Of a DNA stretch of 64,000 nt, positions 51,579-60,427 are shown piece after piece (position 1 is the first letter of the stretch; every line of letters starts with the position of its first letter). This stretch comes from Flemingiibacterium sp964603455 (GTDB lineage: Bacteria > Bacillota > Clostridia > Oscillospirales > CAG-272): positions 40,957-104,956 of the forward strand of contig CAZRVL010000001.1 in the NCBI GenBank assembly GCA_964603455.1. The letters run 5' to 3'. The position numbers and the translations under genes are program-made. Below the pieces are notes generated by a model. That model was not told where the DNA came from. It did no database searches and worked only from the letters and a program-made list of their open reading frames with translations.

Positions 51579-54068
51579 ATGGAAAAATTAAAAAAATCAA
51601 TATCCATACGCCGTGCCGTACTTTTTGTTGCTATTCTTATTATCACACTAATCGTCCCGCTCAGTGCGGCAAAGGAATCAAAAAATGAAATAACCTCGAT
51701 AACTCTCAATAAAAAAGGAACTGATATATCAATAAATATCACCCTTGAAAAGGAATATGCCAAGGAACACAAAAACGAGACATTATATGTCTTCGAACTT
51801 TCGCCGTGGCAATCTACATCCGAGCTTTCGCTCATCGAACCTGTTACACAGTTCAAGGTCTCCGAGGAAGCAAAGGTATCGCTAACCTATATAAACGGCA
51901 ACGCCAATCGGTTATATTCAAAATTTTTGGTCGCCGAAAAGCTGTCTGACGGCTCATATTCTATAGTAACCAGCGCGAAATATATCGAAAATGTCGAACA
52001 GCTTGCCGAAAATACCGAAGCATATCCAACGACAAAGAGCAAAAAAGGTATTCAAGCACAGGTCATACCCGATCTTCAGGAGCTCGGTGTTCGCCACACT
52101 TCGATAAACATCCCGATAAACGAATACATAATCGGCGAAAACAATGATTCGGCAGCCTCTTTTGTCTACAGCGGACAGACTTACTACATAAACCGTGCAA
52201 AGCTTGAGAGTCTTGATCACAAGGTAAAATCTCTCACCGATTCTGGAATGAATGTATATTTCAATTTCATACTGACAGCTCCGGACGAAAATGCCTCAGA
52301 GGTCGTAAAGAGCTTTTATTATGATTCTGTATCATCTGATGCACAGTCCTATGCACTCAATACACGCAACGAGACCGCTATGAAAAACTTCCAGGCATTT
52401 CTCGACTATACGGCATCACGCTATACACGTCCGGATCACGCATACGGCTTCGTACCCAATTTCACATTGGGCTTCCAGCTCAATGACGGACGCTATTCGA
52501 ACAATGCAGGTGCTTCATCGCTTTCGACAAGTGTATATTCATATCAGACCGCATTCCGCGTCGCATATTCCGCAATGCTCTCGCATTATTCGAACGGTAG
52601 AGTATTCATTTCGCTCGGAAATAACTGGAACTCCGCTTCAACAGAGGTTGGAGCTGTGGCAGACAGCTCTGTCGATTGGTCAGCCAAGGAATACCTTGAT
52701 CTGTTCGCATCGGCGATACGCAATTCCGGGGATATAAACTGGGGTCTTTCGATAACCCCCTATCCATCGGATAAAGCTCTCACGGAATTCTGGCTTGACG
52801 AATATGCTACATCATCCGATTCGACTCTGTTCGTGACTATGAAAAACCTAAGCGTGCTTACCGAATATATGCACTCGAATGAGATGACCTTAAATGGTCA
52901 AGTCCGAAATATCATAATCGGTGAATTCGGTGTCAGCGGCGATCCTGACAGCAATGATTCACAGTCCATGCAGGCTGCGGCATATGCACTTGCATACTAT
53001 GCAGCAGCTCAAAATGAAGATATTGACGCATTTATTTGGCACAGACAGGTCGATCATTCCACAGAAGGATTATATTATGGTCTTTGGACGGCTATGAACG
53101 GAAACGTTCAATTCCCGCTCGCCAAGAAAACGATACACACCGTATTCTCTCAGATAGATACCGAAAAAAGTGCGGATGTTACAGCATTTGTCAAAACACT
53201 TGTCGGAAGCGGTGGATTCAGCTTGTTCATGCCCGACAACGTGAAATATGATCAGTTCAATATAAGAACCGTTTCGACCTCCAAACGCACAGATGAAAGC
53301 GAATTTGAAAAGGGCTTCGGAGAAAAAATATTGTTCGATCTGACTGCCGGAAGTATATGTAAATTTTATCCCACCGACAATTTCAAATATGTCGAGCTTG
53401 ATTCAATGAGCGAAAGTGAAGGAACTATGCTTTATGCACGCTCGGCGGATATTCCGACCGAATATGTCGGTATAGGAACTGTCATAAGCGATCCCGAAGC
53501 ACTGCTTGACGCTCGATATATAACACTTGAACTTATGGTAGAAGCTCCCGAGAACGTTGCCGGAATGAATGTAAAGCTGCGTATGCAAAACGATGGCGAT
53601 GTTGAAACGAATGCCTCTGTATTCGAAGGAGAAGTGCTTTTGAAGCCTAACGAGATGCAGACCATCAGCTTCAATATAAAGGATTTCGCAGAGCTTACAG
53701 ACGGAAATATCGACAATTTCAAGCTCTGGATCAAAGCACCGGATGCTGAATCTCCCGAAGGCGATTACGGTATCTGGCTCAAAAGTGTTACTCTGCATAC
53801 AAAAAAGAGCATATCCTTCTTCGGAGTTTTGCTGAAGGTATTGCTGACGATAGTCATACTCGCTGTTTTGGCATATATCGCACTTTATATCAGAGCAGAG
53901 CGTATCCGCCGTCAAAGACGCGCACAGCGCGACCGTATGCGCCGTGAGCAGCTCAGAATGCAGACTATGAATCAAAACCGCAATATGAATACCCCAAATC
54001 AAGGAACTTCACAATGGAATATCCCACCACAGGATCAAAACGGCAACAGAAATAATTATTACAGATAA
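51579..54068 (+). CDS. DUF5722-domain surface protein, TIM-barrel hydrolase-like
   Basis: 829 residues. Signal peptide or anchor at about 12-32. Beta domain to about residue 150, then the DUF5722 catalytic-like domain beginning SKKGIQAQVIPDLQELGVRH, with NWGLSITPYPSDKALTEFW and IIIGEFGVSGDP, whose Glu is in a typical nucleophile position; IDAFIWHRQVDHSTEG follows. C-terminal beta domain (about 610-745) and a membrane helix (VLLKVLLTIVILAVLAYIAL) with a very basic Arg/Gln/Asn-rich cytoplasmic tail. Probably a cell-surface glycosidase-like protein; activity unproven. AAAGGAG is 16 nt from the ATG and can pair with a following CCTTTT, so initiation may be modulated. Confidence 0.78.
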   Translation: MEKLKKSISIRRAVLFVAILIITLIVPLSAAKESKNEITSITLNKKGTDISINITLEKEYAKEHKNETLYVFELSPWQSTSELSLIEPVTQFKVSEEAKVSLTYINGNANRLYSKFLVAEKLSDGSYSIVTSAKYIENVEQLAENTEAYPTTKSKKGIQAQVIPDLQELGVRHTSINIPINEYIIGENNDSAASFVYSGQTYYINRAKLESLDHKVKSLTDSGMNVYFNFILTAPDENASEVVKSFYYDSVSSDAQSYALNTRNETAMKNFQAFLDYTASRYTRPDHAYGFVPNFTLGFQLNDGRYSNNAGASSLSTSVYSYQTAFRVAYSAMLSHYSNGRVFISLGNNWNSASTEVGAVADSSVDWSAKEYLDLFASAIRNSGDINWGLSITPYPSDKALTEFWLDEYATSSDSTLFVTMKNLSVLTEYMHSNEMTLNGQVRNIIIGEFGVSGDPDSNDSQSMQAAAYALAYYAAAQNEDIDAFIWHRQVDHSTEGLYYGLWTAMNGNVQFPLAKKTIHTVFSQIDTEKSADVTAFVKTLVGSGGFSLFMPDNVKYDQFNIRTVSTSKRTDESEFEKGFGEKILFDLTAGSICKFYPTDNFKYVELDSMSESEGTMLYARSADIPTEYVGIGTVISDPEALLDARYITLELMVEAPENVAGMNVKLRMQNDGDVETNASVFEGEVLLKPNEMQTISFNIKDFAELTDGNIDNFKLWIKAPDAESPEGDYGIWLKSVTLHTKKSISFFGVLLKVLLTIVILAVLAYIALYIRAERIRRQRRAQRDRMRREQLRMQTMNQNRNMNTPNQGTSQWNIPPQDQNGNRNNYYR

Positions 54069-54090
54069 GCTGCTTTGAGACTTTTCAAAA

Positions 54091-54123
54091 GCCTGTACTC
54101 GAATATTTTATTCGTGTGCAGGC
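54091..54123 (+). terminator. Possible terminator after the DUF5722 gene
   Basis: Imperfect hairpin GCCTG..CGAATA / TATTCG..CAGGC with mismatches and only a weak T-tract. Confidence 0.45.
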
Positions 54124-54219
54124 TGTTAAGATGTATTGACAAAAATTCTCACAAAGTCGATGCTCTTACTTTGTAAAATAAATCTAATCAAAGCTTTTTA
54201 TAGCTTGCAGGAGCTGAAT

Positions 54220-55197
54220 ATGATAAAATTGATCAAGCCCGAAAACGGCGAAACTTTGAGTCTTTTGACCGAAACACAGTTAAAATATCTTGCAATGGAT
54301 CGAAGCAATAAAAACGTCGGAACGATCGACTATTTGGATTTGAAAAAGGGAACGAATAAAGATTGCAGCTTTCCCGAAACGATCAAATTCAAATGGGAAG
54401 CAGACGGTAACGCGCTCCTTCAGCTCTCCGAAAGTGAAGATTTCGAAGAAACTATCTCCTTCAGTGAAAACAACGAATGCAATATAGATAACTTGAAATG
54501 CGGAACAAAATATTTCTGGCGTGTTTTGTACGGTGATGATATATCCGAGATCCGAACATTTGAAACTGAGGATATTTATCCGAGATTTATAAGGATCGAT
54601 GGTTTGACTAACGTTCGTGACTGCGGAGGAAGAATAACTACAGACGGAAAGCGCATAAAGCAGGGTATGCTTTACCGAGGAAGCGAGATGAATTCGCACG
54701 TTGAGATCACTGAAAGCGGACTTCGCACAATGCGCGAACAGCTTAAGATAAAATCGGTTTTGGATATAAGAGGCACCAGCGAGATCGTAAAAGACGTTTA
54801 CAATGGAAACTACATCAACATCCCCGTAGTGCCATACAGCGAATGGTTCACAAAACCCGAAATGTCGAAAGCGATCCTTGAATATCTTTCGGATAAATCA
54901 AACTATCCGATATATTTTCACTGCTGGGGCGGAGCTGACCGAACCGGCACTGTTGCGTTTTTGATCTGTGCGTTGCTCGGTCAATCATATGAGGACTTGA
55001 TCGATGACTATGAGATAACCACATTGTCTATATGGGGAGCACGCTCAAGAAACTCCGAAAATCTGTGCAAGAGCTTTCTTGAGGATTTTAATAAGCTCGA
55101 AGGAAACACAGCAAGCGAAAAGGCAGAAAATCATTTTCTGTCATGCGGAGTTGACAAAGCAACGATTGAACAATTCAAGAGCTTTATGCTTTATTGA
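54220..55197 (+). CDS. Tyrosine-protein phosphatase with N-terminal fibronectin-III-like domain
   Basis: 325 residues from ATG 54220 behind GGAG; the longer frame is rejected. No signal peptide. Residues about 40-115 are beta-rich (IKFKWEADGNALLQLSES, YFWRVLYGDDISEIRTFET) like a fibronectin-III fold. The phosphatase domain follows: TNVRDCGGRITTDGKRIKQG, YRGSEM, and the P-loop HCWGGADRTGT with Cys235 and Arg241. Similar to the Tyr-phosphatase 3/IphP group, which can act on phosphotyrosine or phosphoinositides. Neighbours give no clear substrate. TTGACA at 54136 lacks a good -10. Confidence 0.85.
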   Translation: MIKLIKPENGETLSLLTETQLKYLAMDRSNKNVGTIDYLDLKKGTNKDCSFPETIKFKWEADGNALLQLSESEDFEETISFSENNECNIDNLKCGTKYFWRVLYGDDISEIRTFETEDIYPRFIRIDGLTNVRDCGGRITTDGKRIKQGMLYRGSEMNSHVEITESGLRTMREQLKIKSVLDIRGTSEIVKDVYNGNYINIPVVPYSEWFTKPEMSKAILEYLSDKSNYPIYFHCWGGADRTGTVAFLICALLGQSYEDLIDDYEITTLSIWGARSRNSENLCKSFLEDFNKLEGNTASEKAENHFLSCGVDKATIEQFKSFMLY

Positions 55198-55242
55198 AAA
55201 TTTGAGCAATTATTTTTAACAAAAATAAACTGAGAGATTTTA

Positions 55243-55800
55243 ATGAAAAGATCGATATTCCTTATACTTGTACTGTTAATCTCCTTATTCGGATGCTCGG
55301 ATAAGCAGGATACATTAAAATTTAATATCTTAAATACCGCGATACACAATAAAAAATATATATCCTATGAAATGAATATCGGAAATACTGTCAGCAAGGC
55401 TGTCATCACCTCCGAGCTTTGGCAAAACGGCGAATGTGTAAAAAGTGATCCGCTCGAAGCAGACAGTATCGTAAAGGAAATAGATATTTCTTTTTTGATA
55501 GATATGAACAACTCTGATGGTACAAAAGGTCTGAGCATCCAGATTGATACAGACGACGCAATCGCAGCGGATATTAATTATTTCGAGCTTCCAAAACAAG
55601 CAAACGGGTACTCTTTTACAGCCTATAAAGATGGTGAAGTTATAGAAATAACTGCCGATAAGGATATTATTCTCGCCGCTCTGGTATTCGATACCGGAGA
55701 CGGAGTGAGAACCGCAGATTGCAAGGTCTTTACAGATGAACCTGAAAAATTGAGCGAATATTCCTGTATTTCGGTTATACGTATGAGCTTTGAAAAATAA
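55243..55800 (+). CDS. Small lipoprotein of unknown function
   Basis: 185 residues. Lipoprotein signal (SIFLILVLLISLFGC) with lipidated Cys18, then a beta-rich domain (GNTVSKAVITSELWQNGECV, GLSIQIDTDDAIAADINYFE). No family recognised. 45 nt after the tyrosine phosphatase, probably co-transcribed. Confidence 0.75.
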   Translation: MKRSIFLILVLLISLFGCSDKQDTLKFNILNTAIHNKKYISYEMNIGNTVSKAVITSELWQNGECVKSDPLEADSIVKEIDISFLIDMNNSDGTKGLSIQIDTDDAIAADINYFELPKQANGYSFTAYKDGEVIEITADKDIILAALVFDTGDGVRTADCKVFTDEPEKLSEYSCISVIRMSFEK

Positions 55801-55805
55801 AATTG

Positions 55806-55841
55806 TGACTCCGCATACAAAATATGCGGAGTCATTTCTTT
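55806..55841 (+). terminator. Terminator after the small lipoprotein gene
   Basis: Perfect 12-bp stem TGACTCCGCATA / TATGCGGAGTCA with 5-nt loop, then TTTCTTTT. Confidence 0.9.
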
Positions 55842-55951
55842 TAAAGTTTCTTTGGCATCGTTTATTCTTCTTAATATTTTTTACGAATAACACATCCGCG
55901 TAGAATACTTGATATTTATGCGTTGTGAGCCATAATCTATGATACTTCGAT

Positions 55952-55986
55952 AAAAAATACCGGAAACTTAAGATAAAGTCTCCGGT
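55952..55986 (-). terminator. Terminator after the CD3324-family gene
   Basis: On the minus strand ACCGGAGACTT / AAGTTTCCGGT (one G-U-type mismatch region) followed by ATTTTTTA; ends 15 nt past the stop at 56002. Confidence 0.78.
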
Positions 55987-56001
55987 TTAGTCTTATGTCC
56001 A

Positions 56002-56289
56002 TCATTGAGCCTGCTTATTACGAGTCTCGGATGAACCATAGACTATTTTCTTTATGCTGTCGGTCGAGAGAAAATACAGTCTCGCAAGTTCTTCTATCGA
56101 TACACTTGAACGATATTGCTCGCGGATCGCATGATTGCGCTCGGCATATTTTTGCTTTGCGCCGCTTCTTATCCCCCACTCTGTTTTATCCGACTTAGTT
56201 GGGATATAGAGCAGGTCTCCGTCTATGTACTTCTGAATTTCCTCTATAAGCTCACAGGGCAAAATATCCCTTGCGTTTTTATACGCCAT
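56002..56289 (-). CDS. CD3324-family helix-turn-helix protein
   Basis: 95 residues from ATG 56289 behind AGGAGAG; the longer frame from 56340 is less likely. Opens with MAYKNARDILPCELIEEIQK and continues YIDGDLLYIPTK, the pattern of CD3324-family proteins of Clostridia (Mor-like fold), and ends in a helix-turn-helix (SVSIEELARLYFLSTDSIKK). Probably a DNA-binding regulator of unknown target. A possible broken small gene lies between its promoter and its start. Confidence 0.8.
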   Translation of the reverse strand: MAYKNARDILPCELIEEIQKYIDGDLLYIPTKSDKTEWGIRSGAKQKYAERNHAIREQYRSSVSIEELARLYFLSTDSIKKIVYGSSETRNKQAQ

Positions 56290-56305
56290 TTGCGCTCTCC
56301 TCTCG

Positions 56306-56450
56306 TTATGTTCGAACTTCACGGAAGACCGCTTTTTCACAGTCTTCCGCGAGGCGGCATAACTCGCGGATCGCTTCTTTTCTTCGAAAAGAATTTCCGA
56401 AGAAGGTCTTCAACCCGAGGTTACGCCAAAATCACCTTGTATTTGATCAT
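56306..56450 (-). pseudogene. Possible frameshifted small gene or leader peptide before the CD3324-family gene
   Basis: Minus strand: ATG 56450 lies 11 nt after AAAGGAG and encodes only MIKYKVILA before TAA (56423-56421). A +1 shift near 56437 opens a 43-codon frame, FWRNLGLKTFFGNS...REVRT, ending at TAA 56308-56306, 17 nt before the next start. That frame looks protein-like (Arg/Glu-rich helix). Either a recent frameshift, programmed frameshifting, or a genuine 9-residue leader peptide with a chance frame behind it. Confidence 0.35.
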
Positions 56451-56506
56451 TTTAACACCAGCTCCTTTCGTTGAATATTCGCAGTCTCGGTGTAAACTGC
56501 ATATAT

Positions 56507-56535
56507 ATTATACACCCTTTTCTCAAAAATTGCAA
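56507..56535 (-). promoter_or_regulatory. Promoter of the CD3324-family transcript
   Basis: Minus strand TTGCAA (56535-56530), 17-nt spacer, TATAAT (56512-56507). Confidence 0.78.
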
Positions 56536-56585
56536 TAGAAAATTCAAATAAAATCGAAATTTCCTAATTTTTTATTGCATTGCTA

Positions 56586-56614
56586 TTGACAATCATATGA
56601 ACGTATGATATAAT
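56586..56614 (+). promoter_or_regulatory. Consensus promoter of the MoxR operon
   Basis: TTGACA (56586-56591), 17-nt spacer, TATAAT (56609-56614), 36 nt before the start. Divergent from the promoter at 56507-56535. Confidence 0.87.
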
Positions 56615-56649
56615 TATCTTACCCTATAAAAATCGAAAGGACAATAGCT

Positions 56650-57588
56650 ATGAACGTTAAAACTCTCGCAGACGATCTGACTGCCAATATCTCAAAGGTA
56701 ATATACGGTAAAGATGAGAAAATAAAGCTCATACTTGTATCGCTGTTCGCCGGAGGTCATGTGCTTCTCGATGACATTCCTGGTACGGGAAAGACCTCTC
56801 TGGCACGTGCTTTAGCGCGTTCTATAGGCGGTGTATCGAAGCGCATACAGTTTACACCTGATCTTTTGCCGAGCGATATAACCGGAATAAATTACTTTGA
56901 CCTGAAAAATTCCGAATTTGTATTTCGAAAGGGTCCAATATTCTCGAATATCGTCATAGCCGATGAAATAAACCGCACGACTCCGAGAACTCAATCCGCT
57001 CTGCTCGAAGCTATGGAAGAACATCGTGTATCGGTTGACGGAGTGTCTTACAGTCTCGAAGAACCATTCTTCGTGATAGCTACAGAAAACCCGATAGAAT
57101 CACAGGGTACATTTCCGCTGCCAGAAGCTCAAATAGACCGTTTTTTGATGAAATTATCGCTCGGATACCCAAGTAAGTCTGCCGAAAAGGACATATTGAT
57201 CGGGCATATTTTGAAAAGTCCGCTCGAATCGCTCGATGCGGTATGTACAACACAAGATATTATCTTTGCGAAGGAAACGGTGAGAAATATCCATATCAGT
57301 GAAAAATTAGCCGACTATATCGTCAATATCTCTACCGCAACACGTGAAAATGAACGCATACGCATAGGTGTGTCACCACGCGGAACTCTTGCTCTGCTCC
57401 ATGCCTCACAGGCATACGCTGCAATAAGCGGACGTGATTATCTGCTTCCTGACGATGTAAAGGCAGTTGCCGCTCCTGTACTCGGACACCGCATAATCTC
57501 GCGTTCCCAATCGACCGCAAGAATATCCGATGCAAACGAAAACATAATCGACTATATAGTTGATTCGATACCCGTTCCGGTGAACTGA
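56650..57588 (+). CDS. MoxR-family AAA+ ATPase
   Basis: 312 residues. Walker A in LLDDIPGTGKTSLARALA, Walker B in IVIADEINRTTPRTQSALLEAM, sensor region VIATENPIESQGTFPLPEAQIDRF, and C-terminal lid helices (RIGVSPRGTLALLHASQAYA, YLLPDDVKAVAAPVLGHRI). MoxR ATPases work as chaperone-like partners of VWA or DUF58 proteins; a DUF58 gene starts 1 nt after the stop. Confidence 0.95.
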   Translation: MNVKTLADDLTANISKVIYGKDEKIKLILVSLFAGGHVLLDDIPGTGKTSLARALARSIGGVSKRIQFTPDLLPSDITGINYFDLKNSEFVFRKGPIFSNIVIADEINRTTPRTQSALLEAMEEHRVSVDGVSYSLEEPFFVIATENPIESQGTFPLPEAQIDRFLMKLSLGYPSKSAEKDILIGHILKSPLESLDAVCTTQDIIFAKETVRNIHISEKLADYIVNISTATRENERIRIGVSPRGTLALLHASQAYAAISGRDYLLPDDVKAVAAPVLGHRIISRSQSTARISDANENIIDYIVDSIPVPVN

Positions 57589-57589
57589 T

Positions 57590-58813
57590 ATGTTATTTGC
57601 AGTTGCCTTGATAACGGTGGCAGTGCTTTATCTTCTGCAAAAATTTGTATATAAAAAATATACCTTCAAATCGCTCGAATACAAGGTCTCACTCGATTCG
57701 TCAGAGGTAACGGTAGGAGATGATCTGTATATGTATGAGGAGCTGACAAACAACAAACTCTTGCCTGTGCCGTTCATAAAGATCTCAACAAATCTCCCGA
57801 TCGGTCTTGCATTCAGGCTTGCAAGATTTGAAAACGGAAAAGCCGTAGATGAATTTGTCGGCAGCGTTGACAGTACCTTCGTAATGAAGGGCAGACAGCG
57901 AATAAGACGACGCTGGCGAATAAACTGTAAAAAGCGAGGAGTCTATTCACTCGGCAATGCAATGTTGGTCTCGAATGATCTGACCGGCTTTAATCCGATC
58001 TCTTTTGCACTTGAAGTACCAAAGAGCAGCTCTACAACAGTTACCGTGCTGCCACATTCTGTGGAACTCGAACGCGATTTTTCATCATTACAATGCTTAT
58101 CCGGTGATATTATAGCAAGGCGAAGCCTGCTCACAGACTCAATGCTGCGCTGCGGTGTGCGCGACTATACCGATCATGATCCTATGAACAAAATAAATTG
58201 GAAACTCACGGCATCGCACGGAAAGCTTATGGTAAATATCGAAGAGTACATGAAAAAGCTGCAATCAAACGTAGTCATCAATATGTGCTCGCAGATAATA
58301 GAGCGCGGAGATGAAGTTCCTGAGAATCCGGAATTTATCGAGTACAATATAACAGTCGCAGCTTCGCTGCTCGAAAGATTCGCAAACGAAAATGTTCCCG
58401 TTAGACTCATAGCCAATACTCCGCCTGAGGCTGTTGGCAATGATAACATCGCCTCGACTGATGAGATCGGCTCGAAGATACTGATAACTCAACCATTTGT
58501 GGGAAAATTCGGCACACTTGATGCAATGCGTACACTTGCTATGCTTGAAATGAAGTTTTCAATGCCCGCCGAAAAGCTGCTCGACTATATCGTTGAGCAT
58601 CCACATATTTTTTCTGAAAATGAAAACCTGATATTTATAACATCCGTACTTGATGGGCGTATGTTGGTGTTCCACGATCAAATGAAAAAGCTCGGTATAG
58701 ATGTAATATTTTATGTTACAACCTCCAACCGCGGCATAACTCAGATCCCTGAAGGCATAAAGGTATTTTACCGAACTTATTTCGATTCATACAGGACGGA
58801 GGGAGCATGGTGA
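57590..58813 (+). CDS. DUF58-domain membrane protein
   Basis: 407 residues. Starts with a hydrophobic segment (LFAVALITVAVLYLLQKFVY) but lacks the second one common in the family. Signature region CGVRDYTDHDPMNKINWKLTASHGKLMV is DUF58, followed by a VWA-like domain. Works with MoxR ATPases in envelope or protease-related functions in other bacteria. Overlaps the next gene by 7 nt. Confidence 0.9.
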   Translation: MLFAVALITVAVLYLLQKFVYKKYTFKSLEYKVSLDSSEVTVGDDLYMYEELTNNKLLPVPFIKISTNLPIGLAFRLARFENGKAVDEFVGSVDSTFVMKGRQRIRRRWRINCKKRGVYSLGNAMLVSNDLTGFNPISFALEVPKSSSTTVTVLPHSVELERDFSSLQCLSGDIIARRSLLTDSMLRCGVRDYTDHDPMNKINWKLTASHGKLMVNIEEYMKKLQSNVVINMCSQIIERGDEVPENPEFIEYNITVAASLLERFANENVPVRLIANTPPEAVGNDNIASTDEIGSKILITQPFVGKFGTLDAMRTLAMLEMKFSMPAEKLLDYIVEHPHIFSENENLIFITSVLDGRMLVFHDQMKKLGIDVIFYVTTSNRGITQIPEGIKVFYRTYFDSYRTEGAW

Positions 58814-60294
58814 TAAAAAATTTCTTCGCTCGGCTGTCAAATATTTTTAAGAGTATCACAGAAGACCCGGTAGACCGACTTTGTGAAGTGATAAGTGCGA
58901 CAGGACAATGCTTTTGGGGACTGGGAATCAACTCGGCTATAGTGTTGTTTTTACTCGGTGGATCCTATATTCCGCATAAAATGATATTTCTGCCCGCGAT
59001 ATGGTACTTTATCGCTTTAATTATACAGTCATTCACACTTGCCGCAGCCGGGAAAAAGCGTGTTCAGGATAATTCATGGGAGGGCTCTTCGCATTATTTT
59101 AGTCTTCCACACGCGCTGCCTGTGATAATCATATGCTCAATAGGAATAATCCTCTCTCAATCGCTGTGGTATGAATATTTCAGAAGGCTTATGCTTGACG
59201 GTCTTTTGAGCAGCTTTGATGAATATTCACTACAGCCATTAGTCTGTACAGTCATATCTTTTATAATGGCAGCACTCGGAATACGCAGCGCATTTATTCC
59301 ATACAGTCAAATGATGTCTGTAAAGCGTGTTATTACATCGACTTGCATATATTTTCTCTGCTTCTTGACAATAACCGTATCAGTCGCCGAAGAGATCGCA
59401 AGACAATTCGGTATATATCTCGGAATATTTTTTATATGCTATATAGTCTGCGCGGCTATAATATTAAATCAAAATGTCATAGTCAGAAAAAGCAATGCAC
59501 CGACTGTCTCAAAGATCGGAAAATATGCGCGTATATATGACATGAAGATAACACTACTCTGGCTGATCGGCTCTGCCCTGCTCGGCGGTATTGCTTTCTT
59601 CGTGATTGGCGGTATTTGGTACATTTTGAAATTTATATTCTTTCTGATAGTTTGGAATGCTCTCAAAAGCACAAAAAGCTACGAAAGACCCGAACGGCTT
59701 GAAAGCGCGGATATAAGCAATGCGGTCTTTGAAGGGAACGAGCTTTTGGGCGGTTCTATGGTAATAGGTGTGATATATATCGTCATCTCTATAATATTTA
59801 TTATTGTCCTTATGCGCAGCGGAAGATTGAGCTTGTTCATCGAAACGATCAAGGAATGGTTCGAATCGCTTATATCATTTTTTATGAGAAGAGAACCGTA
59901 TCTGCCAGAAAATGAAATAAACTATAAGGATGAGCTTGAGATAATGACAGCACCGAAAAGCTCAATAAACACTCAATTTATAACTAATAGCTCTTCAATC
60001 AATCTGCGAGCATTTAAGTCAGAGCTTTCGGCACGAAAAAACAATAAAGATAAATTGACATATTCGTATATGGTAATGATAAGCTTACTCCGCGAGATCA
60101 CCCCCTCTCTCGAAGCAAGCGACACTCCGCGTGAGCTGTCAGCAAAAATAGCCTCATCGATCTCTGTAACCGATATAGATGAAATAACTTATGCTGTAGA
60201 ACTCGCAGCGTATGCCGAGAAGCTCGGATCGGATGATACTATTTCAAAGGCTCTGTCTGCGGTATGCGATGTGATAGTTAAAAGACTCAGATAA
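58807..60294 (+). CDS. Polytopic membrane protein with DUF4129-like C-terminus
   Basis: 495 residues. About seven to eight hydrophobic helices in residues 35-345, then a cytoplasmic tail. The last 90 residues (YSYMVMISLLREITPSLEAS, TPRELSAKIASSISVTDIDE, YAVELAAYAEKLGS) match the DUF4129 pattern found after transglutaminase-like proteins in MoxR-DUF58 loci; no transglutaminase domain is present. ATG 58807 behind GGAGGGAG overlaps DUF58. Confidence 0.78.
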   Translation: MVIKNFFARLSNIFKSITEDPVDRLCEVISATGQCFWGLGINSAIVLFLLGGSYIPHKMIFLPAIWYFIALIIQSFTLAAAGKKRVQDNSWEGSSHYFSLPHALPVIIICSIGIILSQSLWYEYFRRLMLDGLLSSFDEYSLQPLVCTVISFIMAALGIRSAFIPYSQMMSVKRVITSTCIYFLCFLTITVSVAEEIARQFGIYLGIFFICYIVCAAIILNQNVIVRKSNAPTVSKIGKYARIYDMKITLLWLIGSALLGGIAFFVIGGIWYILKFIFFLIVWNALKSTKSYERPERLESADISNAVFEGNELLGGSMVIGVIYIVISIIFIIVLMRSGRLSLFIETIKEWFESLISFFMRREPYLPENEINYKDELEIMTAPKSSINTQFITNSSSINLRAFKSELSARKNNKDKLTYSYMVMISLLREITPSLEASDTPRELSAKIASSISVTDIDEITYAVELAAYAEKLGSDDTISKALSAVCDVIVKRLR

Positions 60295-60299
60295 AAATC

Positions 60300-60334
60300 G
60301 AACTTTTCGGATATTTCCGAAAAGTTCTTTTTTA
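60300..60334 (+). terminator. Terminator after the MoxR operon
   Basis: 12-bp stem GAACTTTTCGGA / TCCGAAAAGTTC with 4-nt loop, then TTTTTT. Confidence 0.9.
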
Positions 60335-60427
60335 TGTATAAGTTTCCTTTCAGCAGTCAAAAATATCAGCGTGAACGGCTTACAAACCTTGCCGCCAAAC
60401 GATATATAACAAAGAAAGGAAATATTT

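Noticed and set aside
54136..54164. TTGACA before the tyrosine phosphatase as a promoter
   Set aside because: No acceptable -10 hexamer at 16-18 nt spacing.
54220..55197. Dual role of the tyrosine phosphatase gene as a rhodanese
   Set aside because: The CX5R phosphatase loop with conserved Asp/Arg and TGT is intact.
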